A stretch of DNA of 64,000 nucleotides from NCEH01 sp040049195 (GCF_040049195.1 NZ_JBDZDL010000002.1); one strand, 5' to 3'; positions 7,284 to 15,652 are shown, numbered from the stretch's first letter. A program made the numbers and translations. The notes: generated by a model from the letters alone, not told the origin.

Positions 7284-9461
7284 ATGACCTATCAGCCGAA
7301 CGTATCGCGCCGCGCCTTCATCGCCGGCTCCGCCGCCGCCATCGGCGGCTTCACCCTGGGCTTCCACGTGCCGTTCGCCGACGCGGCGACGGCCGAAGGT
7401 GCGCCCGCCATCCCGCCGGAGGTGAACGCCTGGGTGGTGGTGAAGCCCGACGAGACTGTCGTCATCCGCATTGCCCGCTCCGAAATGGGCCAGGGCACTC
7501 TGACGGGCCTTGCCCAATTGGTGGCGGAGGAACTGGAGTGCGATTGGTCCAAGGTGACGACGGAATATCCGACGCCCGGTGAGAACCTCGCCCGCAACCG
7601 CGTGTGGGGCAGCTTTTCCACGGGCGGGAGCCGGGGCATCCGGGATTCGGAAAGCTATGTGCGCCAGGGCGGTGCCGCCGCCCGTGAGATGCTGATCGCC
7701 GCCGCTGCCAGCCAATGGAAGGTGCCGGCCACGGAATGCAAGGCCGCGAAAGGGGTGATCACCCATACGGCGAGCGGCCGCACCACTACTTATGGCAAGG
7801 TGGCCGATGCCGCCGCCACCCAGACCCCGCCGGCCAACATCAAACTCAAGGATCCCAAGGACTGGACCATCGCCGGCAAGCCCCTGCCGCGCCTCGATAC
7901 AGTCGACAAGCTGACCGGGAAGCAGATCTACGGAGCCGACCTGCGGCTGCCCGGCATGCTGGTCGCGACCATCAAGGCTTGCCCCGTGTTCGGGGGGAAG
8001 GTCGCAAGCTTCGATGCGGCTGCGGTCGCAGGCAAGCCCGGCGTGCGCAAGGTGGTGCAGGTGGGTGATAACGCGGTGGCGGTGGTCGCCGACACGTGGT
8101 GGCAGGCCAAGACTGCACTCGATGCCTTGCCGATCACCTGGGATGAGGGACCCAACAAGGGCCTTTCCAGCGCAAATATCGCCACCACGCTGGCCGCCGG
8201 CCTCGATGCGCCGGACGTCTTCGTGGGCAACAAGCAAGGCGATGTGACTGCGGCTCTGGCCGGCGCCGCCAAGACTGTCAGCGCGACCTATTCCTTCCCG
8301 TATCTCAACCACGCCACCATGGAGCCGATGAACGCGACCGCGCTTTACACGGCGGACAAATGCGAAGTGTGGGTGCCGACACAGAACGGCGAGGCCAGTC
8401 TTACGGCGGCGGCGGAAGCTGCGGGCCTGCCGGTCGGGAAGTGCGACGTGCACAAGCTGCTCCTCGGTGGCGGTTTCGGCCGGCGCGGCAATTTCCAGGA
8501 TTATGTGCGACAGGCGGTGCTGATCGCCAAGCAGATGCCCGGCACGCCGGTGAAGCTCTTATGGTCGCGCGAGGAGGACATGCTCCACGGCGCCTATCAT
8601 CCGATCACCCAGGCCAAGCTCACTGGCGGGTTCGACGCGCAGGGGAATTTGGTCGCATTTCACATGCGCATTTCCGGCCAGTCGATCCTTGCGTCGATGC
8701 GGCCCGAGGGCAAACAGGGTGACATGGACCCCGTGGTGTTCCAGGGGCTGACCGCGAACAGCCCGGAAGGCCACATCGGCTATACCATCCCGAACGTGCT
8801 GGTCGATCATGCCATGCGCAACCCGCCGATCCCGCCGGGCTTCTGGCGCGGGGTGAACCTGAACCAGAATACCTTGTACTTGGAATGCTTCATGGACGAG
8901 CTGGCGCATGCGGCCGGCGTTGATCCGCTCGCGTTCCGGCGCAAGCTGATGGCAAACCACCCCAAGCATCGCGCGGTGCTGGAGGCAGTGGCGGAACGCA
9001 TCGGCTGGGAAAAGCCGGCGCCGGCGGGGGTCTATCGCGGGCTCGCCCATACCATGGGCTTCGCCAGCTATGTTGCCGCGGCCGCGGAGGTCTCGGTGGA
9101 AAAGGGGCAATTGAAGATCCACCGGATCGTCGCCGCCACTGATGCCGGGCATGCGGTGAACCCGGCGCAGATCGAGCGGCAGGTGGAGGGCTCCTTCGTC
9201 TACGGGCTTTCGGCGTGCCTCTATGGCGAGTGCACGGTGAAGGGCGGCCGCATGGAGCAGGAGAATTTCGACACCTACGAGGTCCTGCGCCTTGCCGAGA
9301 TGCCCGCGGTGGAAACCATCATCATGCCCTCCGGCGGCTTTTGGGGCGGGGTGGGAGAGCCGACCATCGCCGTGGCAGCGCCGGCGGTGCTGAACGGACT
9401 GTTCGCGGCAACCGGCAAGCGCATCCGTACTTTGCCCTTGAAGAACCACCCGCTCGTATAA
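7284..9461 (+). CDS. molybdopterin-binding subunit, Tat-exported aldehyde/N-heterocycle hydroxylase (IorB-like)
   Basis: This 725-residue large subunit binds the molybdenum cofactor and the substrate. The N-terminus has a twin-arginine signal (SRRAFIAG at residues 8-15, then a weak hydrophobic stretch ending near PFADAA), which indicates export in folded form. Cofactor-binding patterns include GQGTLTGLAQLVAEEL, GGGFGRRG and the C-terminal GGFWGGVGEPTIAVAAPAV, whose Glu in GVGEP is the conserved catalytic base of the superfamily. I chose the ATG at 7284, 11 bases after the small-subunit stop with GGGAGGG upstream, over earlier in-frame codons that lie inside that gene. With the small subunit and the cytochrome c it should form a periplasmic oxidase. 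The annotation isoquinoline 1-oxidoreductase is only a family label. Confidence 0.94.
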   Translation: MTYQPNVSRRAFIAGSAAAIGGFTLGFHVPFADAATAEGAPAIPPEVNAWVVVKPDETVVIRIARSEMGQGTLTGLAQLVAEELECDWSKVTTEYPTPGENLARNRVWGSFSTGGSRGIRDSESYVRQGGAAAREMLIAAAASQWKVPATECKAAKGVITHTASGRTTTYGKVADAAATQTPPANIKLKDPKDWTIAGKPLPRLDTVDKLTGKQIYGADLRLPGMLVATIKACPVFGGKVASFDAAAVAGKPGVRKVVQVGDNAVAVVADTWWQAKTALDALPITWDEGPNKGLSSANIATTLAAGLDAPDVFVGNKQGDVTAALAGAAKTVSATYSFPYLNHATMEPMNATALYTADKCEVWVPTQNGEASLTAAAEAAGLPVGKCDVHKLLLGGGFGRRGNFQDYVRQAVLIAKQMPGTPVKLLWSREEDMLHGAYHPITQAKLTGGFDAQGNLVAFHMRISGQSILASMRPEGKQGDMDPVVFQGLTANSPEGHIGYTIPNVLVDHAMRNPPIPPGFWRGVNLNQNTLYLECFMDELAHAAGVDPLAFRRKLMANHPKHRAVLEAVAERIGWEKPAPAGVYRGLAHTMGFASYVAAAAEVSVEKGQLKIHRIVAATDAGHAVNPAQIERQVEGSFVYGLSACLYGECTVKGGRMEQENFDTYEVLRLAEMPAVETIIMPSGGFWGGVGEPTIAVAAPAVLNGLFAATGKRIRTLPLKNHPLV

Positions 9462-9466
9462 AGCCT

Positions 9467-9502
9467 ACGCCCGCGCCGGGCAGGGGAGCCCGGCGCGGGC
9501 GT
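9467..9502 (+). terminator. hairpin after the molybdoenzyme genes
   Basis: A perfect 15-base-pair stem (9467-9481 pairing with 9488-9502) with a 6-base loop begins 5 bases after the large-subunit stop. There is no run of T after it, so it may act as a weak or factor-assisted terminator, or protect the mRNA 3' end. The rest of the gap to 9662 shows nothing I can name. Confidence 0.6.
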
Positions 9503-9662
9503 GCCTCTGTCAGAGGCTTGCGACGCCACGGCTTGCCGCCGCCGGCATGATTCCCGCCTTCCGGCCTGCGGAGGCGGCGGAACGCTTCAACGATGCATTC
9601 AAAAGCGCGCAGGGCGGCCGGCATCGCCGACCGCCCCTTTGGCGCGATATCTGTGGGATGCG

Positions 9663-9869
9663 TCAGCCGTTGCCGATTCCGCGATCGCCCAGCTTCAGGA
9701 ACAGGCGATCCTGGTCCGAGATGACCGGGGCATGGTCGCGCTCGGGGGGCACTGTGGTCGTCTGCTGCTGGCCGCGCGCCGCCTGGCGCGGTTCCTGCTG
9801 GGTTTCTCGCGCGGAAGCGACGCTCGAGAATAGGGAAGCGGACACCAGAGCAAGAATAGCGTAACGCAT
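9663..9869 (-). CDS. small secreted protein of unknown function
   Basis: This predicted 68-residue protein has a clear signal peptide (MRYAILALVSASLFSSVASA) and a mature part of about 48 residues rich in Gln, Arg and Pro, ending with DQDRLFLKLGDRGIGNG. I do not recognise a family. It has no cysteine, so it is neither a lipoprotein nor disulfide-stabilised. It is encoded opposite to its neighbours, between the molybdoenzyme operon and the two-component system, and two half-site arrays (9951-10000 and 10151-10200) lie upstream of it. A periplasmic partner of the sensor kinase, or a chaperone for the oxidase, is possible but untested. The start has no strong Shine-Dalgarno, which lowers confidence. 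Confidence 0.6.
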   Translation of the reverse strand: MRYAILALVSASLFSSVASARETQQEPRQAARGQQQTTTVPPERDHAPVISDQDRLFLKLGDRGIGNG

Positions 9870-9889
9870 GTGTGTATATCCATTTATTG

Positions 9890-9910
9890 AACGCAGAAAA
9901 AATCTGCGTT
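9890..9910. repeat. inverted repeat AACGCAGA-N5-TCTGCGTT
   Basis: Two perfect 8-base arms (9890-9897 and 9903-9910) flank five A residues, 21 bases upstream of the small secreted-protein start. It could be a regulator site or a 5'-leader hairpin of that gene. It differs from the TGCGACA half-sites nearby, so it would need another protein if it is an operator. Confidence 0.5.
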
Positions 9911-9950
9911 TTCGTGTGAATGCCTAAGCACCCGTAATTTAAATCTCTGT

Positions 9951-10000
9951 TGTCGCAAAATTATCGCGCTGCACCATCGATATTGTCGCGAAATGTCCTG
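9951..10000. promoter_or_regulatory. array D: degenerate half-sites between the small secreted gene and the response regulator
   Basis: Read on the minus strand, the half-sites are CAGGACA (10000-9994), CGCGACA (9990-9984), CGCGATA (9968-9962) and TGCGACA (9957-9951), with spacings of 10, 22 and 11 bases. These resemble arrays A-C but are less exact. The array ends 82 bases upstream of the small secreted-protein start codon. The 9870-10249 gap also contains array C, a TATAAT at 10125-10130 and the 9890-9910 inverted repeat; the remainder shows nothing I can assign. Confidence 0.45.
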
Positions 10001-10124
10001 CGCACCCGTGATGCGGCATTTTGATACGCGCTCGCCGATCCGTGATGCGTTCGCCACCTAAACTGTGCACCGAAAGAAAGCGGATCGCGCAAGGGCTGCC
10101 GGCCTTCGAACGTCGCGCCGGGGC

Positions 10125-10130
10125 TATAAT
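10125..10130 (+). promoter_or_regulatory. possible -10 element of the response-regulator promoter
   Basis: TATAAT stands out in this GC-rich background, 120 bases before the response-regulator start. No good -35 hexamer is visible 16-18 bases upstream. If it is used, transcription would start near 10137 and array C would lie just downstream of the start site. Confidence 0.35.
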
Positions 10131-10150
10131 CAAGGGCCGCTCAAGTTTTT

Positions 10151-10200
10151 GATCGCAGGGTGTCGCAGGGGCGCGGAGCGATACACTCTGATACAAATTC
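10151..10200 (-). promoter_or_regulatory. array C: direct-repeat half-sites upstream of the response regulator
   Basis: Read on the minus strand, the half-sites are TGTATC (10195-10190), TGTATC (10185-10180), TGCGACA (10167-10161) and TGCGATC (10157-10151). Spacings of 10, 18 and 10 bases are identical to arrays A and B, so the three align over 50 bases without a gap. It ends 50 bases before the response-regulator ATG and so is well placed for autoregulation. It could equally act on the minus-strand small secreted gene. Orientation relative to the gene it controls is therefore uncertain. Confidence 0.65.
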
Positions 10201-10249
10201 CCGGTGGGCGGGATGGCGGGCGTGCGTATGTTCCGGGAGGAGCAGCGGA

Positions 10250-10966
10250 ATGAACTCGGCACATCATATCGCCGTCGTGGACGACCATCGTGACATCCGC
10301 GATCTGGTCGGCAAATACCTGACGCAGCATGGCTACCGCATCAGCCTGGCGGAGAACGCGCTCGCGTTGCGCCGCCTGCTGGAGCGCAACGCCCCCGATC
10401 TGGTGGTGCTGGACGTGATGATGCCGGGGGAGGATGGGCTTTCGCTATGCCGGCACCTGCGCAGCACCACTGAATTGCCGGTCATCCTGCTCACCGCCAT
10501 GGCCGAGGAGACCGATCGCATCGTCGGCCTTGAGGTGGGCGCAGACGATTATCTGACCAAGCCGTTCAGCCCGCGCGAATTGCTCGCCCGCATCAAGGCG
10601 GTGCTGCGCCGGGTCCACAGCCTGCCACCCCAGAAAGGCCAGTTGGCCGCCAAGGTGGTGCGGTTCGACCGCTGGACGCTGGACGCCGGACGGCGCGAGC
10701 TTCTGGGGCCGGACGGTGTCGCGGTGGCGCTCAGCACCGCCGAATTCCGCCTGCTGTGTGTGTTTCTAGACCATCCAGGCCTCGTGCTCAGCCGGGACCA
10801 GTTGCTGGATCTCACAGTGGGCCGTGCGGCCGATCCGTTCGACCGCTCCATCGACAATCAGGTCAGCCGCCTGCGCAAGAAGATCGAGGTCGATTCCAAG
10901 AGCCCGGCTTTGATCAAGACCCATTGGGGCGGCGGCTACAGCCTCGTGGCGGAGGTTGTTGCGTGA
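10250..10966 (+). CDS. OmpR-family response regulator
   Basis: This 238-residue regulator has a receiver domain (residues 1-120; acidic pocket Asp11-Asp12, phosphoacceptor Asp55 in LVVLDVMMPGEDG, and the conserved Lys in YLTKPF) and a C-terminal winged-helix DNA-binding domain (SIDNQVSRLRKKIE then THWGGGYSL). The frame is open further upstream, but the ATG at 10250 has GGGAGGAG a few bases before it and gives a normal family N-terminus. The sensor-kinase start overlaps its stop (ATGA), so both are made together. OmpR-type proteins bind tandem half-sites about 10 bases apart. Such arrays occur at 10151-10200, 6587-6636 and 5864-5913, making it the prime candidate regulator of the adjacent cytochrome and molybdoenzyme genes. 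Confidence 0.95.
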   Translation: MNSAHHIAVVDDHRDIRDLVGKYLTQHGYRISLAENALALRRLLERNAPDLVVLDVMMPGEDGLSLCRHLRSTTELPVILLTAMAEETDRIVGLEVGADDYLTKPFSPRELLARIKAVLRRVHSLPPQKGQLAAKVVRFDRWTLDAGRRELLGPDGVAVALSTAEFRLLCVFLDHPGLVLSRDQLLDLTVGRAADPFDRSIDNQVSRLRKKIEVDSKSPALIKTHWGGGYSLVAEVVA

Positions 10967-12468
10967 TGATGCGCCTGTGGACGCGCAGCCTCGCGGCGCG
11001 CTTCATCTGTTTCACCCTGCTGGCGCTGACACTCTCCCAGGCCGTGGTGTTCTTCATCTCCTGGGACGAGCACGGGCAGGTGATCCGGAAGGCCGCCAAG
11101 ACCGAGACCCTGAGCCGCTGCGCATCGCTCGCGCGGGTGCTGGAGGCGACGCCGGCCGCACTCCACAAGGACATTCTCAGTGCCAGCAGCACCAGCACAA
11201 CCCGCTATTGGATCTCCCCCGAAGGACCGAAGGCCGCCAGCGCGTGGCGCCAGCAAGCCTGGGCTTATCTCGCCCAGCCCCTGCCGCCGCTGGCGCCGCC
11301 CGGCCATGAGGTGGATGCCGCAGCACCGGTGGAGGCGCGTGCGGACGAGGCGCCGCGGGTCGATGTCCTCAATTCGTCCTGGATCGACCTTCCGCCCCAC
11401 GCTTGGCCGCTCTCGCGCCCGGCCAAGTTTCTTTATCTCGACGATGCCAACGGCATGGGAATCACGGTCCAGCTCGCGGACGGGTCCTGGCTGAACTCGG
11501 CCTTCGCCAAGCGCGCCCAGGAGAATTTCTGGACCTCGCAATCCACGGTCTCGCTCGCGCTCTCGGCGCTGGTGCTTTCGGTGATCGCGGTGTTTGCCGC
11601 GCGCGGCATCGCCCAGCCCATGCGGCGTCTCGTGGTGGCGGCCGAGGCGCTCGGCCGCGGCGAGAAGATCGCGCCCTTGCCGGAAACCGGGCCGGATGAC
11701 ATCCGCCGCACGGCCGAGGCCTTCAACCGCATGCAGGACCGGCTGGTGCGCTTCATCGACGATCGCACCCGCATGCTCGCCGCAATCGGGCATGACCTGC
11801 GCACGCCGCTCACCTCGCTGCGGCTGCGCGCCGAGTTCGTTTCGGATGAGGAATTGCGGGAGAAGATGCTCAGCACCATCGCCGAAATCCAGTCCATGAC
11901 GGAGGCGACCTTGACCTTCGTGCGCGAGGAGGCGACGGCGGAAACCACCCGCACGGTCGATCTGCCGGCTTTGGTGGAGAGCATGTGCGACGATCTCGCG
12001 GAACTCGGCTATGCCGTCACCTTCACCGAGGGGCAGAAGATCAGCTATCGCTGCCGGCCCGACGCGCTGCGCCGTGCCTGCCGCAATCTGGTGGAGAATG
12101 CCGTGCGCTATGGCGAGCGTGCGCGGGTGAGCGTGACGCAGGGCGCCGAGAATATCGAGATCGTGGTCGAGGATGACGGCCCCGGCATTCCCGACGTGTC
12201 GCGCGAGCAGGTGTTTGCCCCGTTCTTCCGCATGGAGCACTCGCGCAACCGCGAGACCGGCGGCCTCGGTCTCGGCCTCTCCATCGCGCGCACCATTGTG
12301 CGGCGGCACGGCGGCGACATCATCCTGTTCAACCAGCCGAGGGGCCTGCGTGCCTCCATCAGCCTGCCGAAAGCGGCGGGTGAACTTCCCGTGCATGAAT
12401 CGCCGCAGCCGGTGGGCGAGGCACACGAGGGGCGTGTCGGAGCGCCGGCGCGCGGATTGCCGATCTGA
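10966..12468 (+). CDS. membrane sensor histidine kinase (EnvZ-like layout)
   Basis: This protein of about 500 residues has a first membrane helix at about residues 10-30, a periplasmic domain of about 160 residues without a recognised ligand fold, a second helix near residue 200, a HAMP linker (RGIAQPMRRLVVAAEALGRG), and a kinase core. The phosphorylated histidine is His276 in IGHDLRTPL. ATP-binding boxes follow: NLVENAVRYG (N), EDDGPGIPD (G1) and GLGLGLSIARTI (G2). The start may be the ATG at 10966 or the adjacent one at 10969. It is coupled to the response regulator. The sensed signal is unknown. The periplasmic sensor domain and the secreted nature of the neighbouring candidate targets suggest it monitors a periplasmic condition or substrate (inference). 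Confidence 0.94.
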   Translation: MMRLWTRSLAARFICFTLLALTLSQAVVFFISWDEHGQVIRKAAKTETLSRCASLARVLEATPAALHKDILSASSTSTTRYWISPEGPKAASAWRQQAWAYLAQPLPPLAPPGHEVDAAAPVEARADEAPRVDVLNSSWIDLPPHAWPLSRPAKFLYLDDANGMGITVQLADGSWLNSAFAKRAQENFWTSQSTVSLALSALVLSVIAVFAARGIAQPMRRLVVAAEALGRGEKIAPLPETGPDDIRRTAEAFNRMQDRLVRFIDDRTRMLAAIGHDLRTPLTSLRLRAEFVSDEELREKMLSTIAEIQSMTEATLTFVREEATAETTRTVDLPALVESMCDDLAELGYAVTFTEGQKISYRCRPDALRRACRNLVENAVRYGERARVSVTQGAENIEIVVEDDGPGIPDVSREQVFAPFFRMEHSRNRETGGLGLGLSIARTIVRRHGGDIILFNQPRGLRASISLPKAAGELPVHESPQPVGEAHEGRVGAPARGLPI

Positions 12469-12486
12469 TGGAGCCCCGCGCGTGAA

Positions 12487-13026
12487 TCAGGAGGCGGCGC
12501 GCACCGCGCCCGCCTCGCCAGGATGATCGGTGGCGAGGCGATAGCGCCCCTGGGCGAACAGCAGCGTTCCGCGCTCGAAATGCACCGCGCGGCGCACCCG
12601 GCCGATGAGGATCAAATGATCGCCGCCGCGATGCTCAGATTCGCGGCTGCATTCGAAGAAGGCAGCGACATTGTCGAGCACCGGGGCGCCAGTCTCGCCG
12701 GCGCTCCAGCCGACGTCCCGGAATTTGTCGGGGCCGGACCGGCCGAAATGGCGCGACAGGGCGATCTGGTCGTGCGCCAGCACATTGATCGCGAAATTTT
12801 CCGCGACACTGAACTTAGGATAGCTTTTCGAGGATAAATCGATCGACCACAGGATCAGCGGCGGGCTCAGCGAGACCGAGGCAAAGGAATTCACCGTGAG
12901 CCCCACCAACTCGCCGCCCACATTGGCCGTCACCACCGTGACGCCGGTGGCGAACTGGCCAAGGCACCGGCGGAACTCCTGGGGATCGCGCGCGGGATCG
13001 CATTCAAAGGCCGCATGCACGCTCAT
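12487..13026 (-). CDS. flavin reductase-like FMN-binding protein
   Basis: This 179-residue protein belongs to the flavin reductase (HpaC/DszD-like) family, which supplies reduced FMN to a separate oxygenase. Family segments are FATGVTVVTA, GLTVNSFASVSLSPPLILW and the GGDHLILIGRV stretch that contributes to NADH/flavin binding. The ATG at 13026 follows GGGAGGAAG, and the open frame upstream of it belongs to the spacer. It lies 62 bases downstream of the flavin monooxygenase gene and is the last gene of the GntR-ABC-monooxygenase operon. Together they should form a two-component monooxygenase. It converges on the sensor-kinase gene, whose stop is only 18 bases away. Confidence 0.92.
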   Translation of the reverse strand: MSVHAAFECDPARDPQEFRRCLGQFATGVTVVTANVGGELVGLTVNSFASVSLSPPLILWSIDLSSKSYPKFSVAENFAINVLAHDQIALSRHFGRSGPDKFRDVGWSAGETGAPVLDNVAAFFECSRESEHRGGDHLILIGRVRRAVHFERGTLLFAQGRYRLATDHPGEAGAVRAAS

Positions 13027-13088
13027 GTCTTCTTCCTCCCTTTGGGAGCGCCGCCGTTTGACCGGCGGCGCCGGCGTCGTTGCGCGCC

Positions 13089-14432
13089 TCAGCCCGCCTT
13101 CGCGTACATGCTGGCCGGGCGCCGCAGGCCGAGATTTTCCCGCAGCGTGCTTCCGGTATATTCGGTGCGGAACAGGCCGCGGTTCTGCAGTTCGGGAATG
13201 ATGTGCTCGCAGAATTCGTCGAGCCCGGCCGGCAGGATCGGCGGCTGGATGAGGAAGCCGTCTACGCCGCGACTGAGGAACCAGCTCTCCATCTGATCGA
13301 CGATGGTCGAAGGCGTGCCCTTCACCGTGCGCTGTCCGCGCCCCGTGCCGAACTGCTCGTACATCTGGCGCAAGGTAGGATTGCCCTTGAGCATGTAGGA
13401 GACGCGGGAGTTGGACCGGCCCAGTTCCTCGGCGACCAGATGGGCGGGCAGGGGCTCTTCCACATCGCACGCGCTGAGATCGATGCCGCCGAGTGCGGCG
13501 GAGAGCAATTCCTTGCCGACGTCGGGATGGATCAGGCTTTGGAGATAGCGGATCTTCTCGTCGGCCTCCTTCTCGGTTGCCGCGACCACCACGTTGAGGC
13601 CCGGCATGACGACGATCTCGTCCTCGCCGCGGCCATATTTCGCCGCGTGGTCCTTCAGTTCGCGATAGAATTTCTGCGCCTGCTCCAGATCATGGAGGGG
13701 GGTGAAGATGACTTCCGCGATCTGCGCCGCCAGCTCCTTGCCGGTGTCGGAGGCGCTGGCCTGGAAGATGACCGGATAGCCCTGCGGCGGACGGGCGACG
13801 TTCAGCGGCCCGCGCACCGAGAAGTGCTTGTCCTTGTGATTGAGATAATGGAGCTTCGCGGGGTCGAAATAGCGGGAGGTGGCGCGGTCGCGCAGGAAGG
13901 CGTCATCCTCCCAGCTGTCCCACAATCCTTTCACGACCTTGACGAACTCCTCGGCCCGCTCATAGCGCTCGTTATGGCCGTAATGGGCGTCGCGGCCGAA
14001 ATTATAGGCCTCCGACGGGTTGGAGGATGTCACCACATTCCAGCCCGCGCGGCCGTGGCTGATATGGTCCAGCGAGGCGTACCGCCGGGCGAGGCTGTAG
14101 GGCTCGTTGAAGGAGGTGGTGGAGGTGGCCACAAGCCCGATGTGCTTCGTGACGGCCGAGATCGCGGAGAGCAGGGTCACCGGATCGAAATAGGCCATGT
14201 ATTGCGGCCAGCGCGAGAGCGCCTGCAGGTTGCCATCGCGCGTGGCGATGGCATCGGCGAGGAAGATCAGATCGAACTTGGCCTTCTCCGCAGTCTGTGC
14301 GAGCCGCACATAATGGTCGAAATTGGTGCCGGCATCGATCTGCGAGCCGGCATCGAGCCATGCGGCCACGTGATTGCCCGTCGGATGGAAGAAGCCACCC
14401 AGCCTCATCTGATCTTTACGTCGTTCGGTCAT
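13089..14432 (-). CDS. flavin-dependent monooxygenase, NtaA/SnaA/DszA (bacterial luciferase-like) family
   Basis: This 447-residue FMNH2-dependent oxygenase of the luciferase-like superfamily belongs to the long NtaA/SnaA/SoxA(DszA) branch. Telling stretches are LGGFFHPTGNHVAAW at the N-terminus, FDLIFLADAIATRDG, ISHGRAGWNVVTSSNPSEA, HYGHNERYERAEEF and GPLNVARPPQGYPVIFQASAS, all hallmarks of this branch. The ATG at 14432 follows AAGGAG at the correct distance. Known relatives oxidise nitrilotriacetate, dibenzothiophene sulfone or pristinamycin, so the substrate class is open. The sulfonate/taurine-type importer upstream favours a sulfur compound, although SsuD itself belongs to a different subfamily. 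The flavin reductase downstream supplies FMNH2. Confidence 0.92.
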   Translation of the reverse strand: MTERRKDQMRLGGFFHPTGNHVAAWLDAGSQIDAGTNFDHYVRLAQTAEKAKFDLIFLADAIATRDGNLQALSRWPQYMAYFDPVTLLSAISAVTKHIGLVATSTTSFNEPYSLARRYASLDHISHGRAGWNVVTSSNPSEAYNFGRDAHYGHNERYERAEEFVKVVKGLWDSWEDDAFLRDRATSRYFDPAKLHYLNHKDKHFSVRGPLNVARPPQGYPVIFQASASDTGKELAAQIAEVIFTPLHDLEQAQKFYRELKDHAAKYGRGEDEIVVMPGLNVVVAATEKEADEKIRYLQSLIHPDVGKELLSAALGGIDLSACDVEEPLPAHLVAEELGRSNSRVSYMLKGNPTLRQMYEQFGTGRGQRTVKGTPSTIVDQMESWFLSRGVDGFLIQPPILPAGLDEFCEHIIPELQNRGLFRTEYTGSTLRENLGLRRPASMYAKAG

Positions 14433-14548
14433 TTCTTGTTCTCCTTGTGCAACGCCAAAGCGCGGCACGGCTTTTCTTGTTAAAGGACGGGTGGAACGGG
14501 CGGATCACGTGGCCCCTTGGGATAGCGGGCGCGCGGCTCAGCGCATCC

Positions 14549-15604
14549 TCACCATGTGGACGCCTTGGCCATCGCCTCGATCTTCTTCGCGTCGAAGTCG
14601 TTGATCTGGGGGATGAACTGGTTGGTATAGGCGGCGGTGACATCGAAGCCCTTGGGGATCAGGCCTTCCTCGATGGAGATGTCGGCCATGCGCTTCCACT
14701 GGGCCGGCACGTTCTCGCCCCACTTCACGCCCGGTTCCAGCTTGGTGAGATCGAAGCGGGAATCGAAGATGCGGCGGGCCTGCTTGAAGGTCTCGTCATT
14801 CACCGTCTGCGGCTTGGTCTCGGGATACATCTTCCAATGATTGCGCAAGGCGGCGTCGGGATTGGTGAGGCCGTAGACCGAGGCTTCGGCGATGCCGCGC
14901 GCGACCTTTACCACCACTTCCGGCTTCTTCTCGATGGTCTCCTCGCGGGCGATGATCACGTTGCCCACCACTTCGTCGATCCACGGCGGGTCGATGACGC
15001 GGAACTTGAAGCCGTTGTTCTCAAGCCCGGCGATCACCGTGTCCCAGGAGGCCCAGGCGTCGATCACGTTCTGGCGGAAGGCGTTCGCGGCCTGGCCACC
15101 GATGCCGACCGAGAGCCATTTCACATCGGTCTGTGGGTTCACACCGGCCGAGGAGAGCACGGCGCGGGAAAATGGCACCGAGCCGGCGGACATGTCGGGC
15201 ACACCGATGGTCTTCCCCTTGAGATCGGCGACGCTCTTGATCGGGCTGTCTTCAGGCACGACGATGCGGTAGATCGACTTGCGGGCGTAAGTATAGACCG
15301 CCTTCACCTTGATGCCCTTGGACCGGGCGATCAATAGTGCGTCCCCACCTACGGTGGCGAAGTCCACCTGTCCGCTCGCCACCTGCTGCACCCCGGCCGT
15401 GGCGCCGGACAAGCCGATCACTTCGACGTCGAGGCCTTCCTGCTTCCAGAACTCCGCCGCGATCGGGATCGAGGATTGGGCGGCGTGGCCGACCGAAATG
15501 TTGGACGTCGTGACCGCATAAACCACCTTCTCCGCTGCGCTCGCCGCGCCGGTGAGGGCGAACGCCGCCGCAAGTGTGCATAAAGACAAACGAATGCTTC
15601 GCAT
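14549..15604 (-). CDS. ABC transporter substrate-binding protein (SsuA/TauA/NMT1-like)
   Basis: This 351-residue periplasmic binding protein carries a signal peptide (MRSIRLSLCTLAAAFALTGAASA). The two-lobed NMT1/THI5-type fold is indicated by GLDVEVIGLSGATAGVQQVASGQVDFATVGGDALLIA and by SVADLKGKTIGVPDMSAGSV. The ATG at 15604 follows GGCGGAG; a TTG two codons earlier is less likely. It is the third transporter gene of the operon and lies 116 bases upstream of the monooxygenase gene. Members bind aliphatic sulfonates, taurine, nitrate, pyrimidines or aromatic compounds, so the ligand is not fixed by the family alone. Confidence 0.9.
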   Translation of the reverse strand: MRSIRLSLCTLAAAFALTGAASAAEKVVYAVTTSNISVGHAAQSSIPIAAEFWKQEGLDVEVIGLSGATAGVQQVASGQVDFATVGGDALLIARSKGIKVKAVYTYARKSIYRIVVPEDSPIKSVADLKGKTIGVPDMSAGSVPFSRAVLSSAGVNPQTDVKWLSVGIGGQAANAFRQNVIDAWASWDTVIAGLENNGFKFRVIDPPWIDEVVGNVIIAREETIEKKPEVVVKVARGIAEASVYGLTNPDAALRNHWKMYPETKPQTVNDETFKQARRIFDSRFDLTKLEPGVKWGENVPAQWKRMADISIEEGLIPKGFDVTAAYTNQFIPQINDFDAKKIEAMAKASTW

Positions 15605-15652
15605 AATCAAACTCCGCCTCTGGTTATTTTAGGTTTGTTATTTGGGTCGCCT

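Noticed and set aside
13080..14483. 467-residue open frame on the plus strand
   Set aside because: It mirrors the flavin monooxygenase at 13089-14432, which has clear family motifs and a ribosome site.
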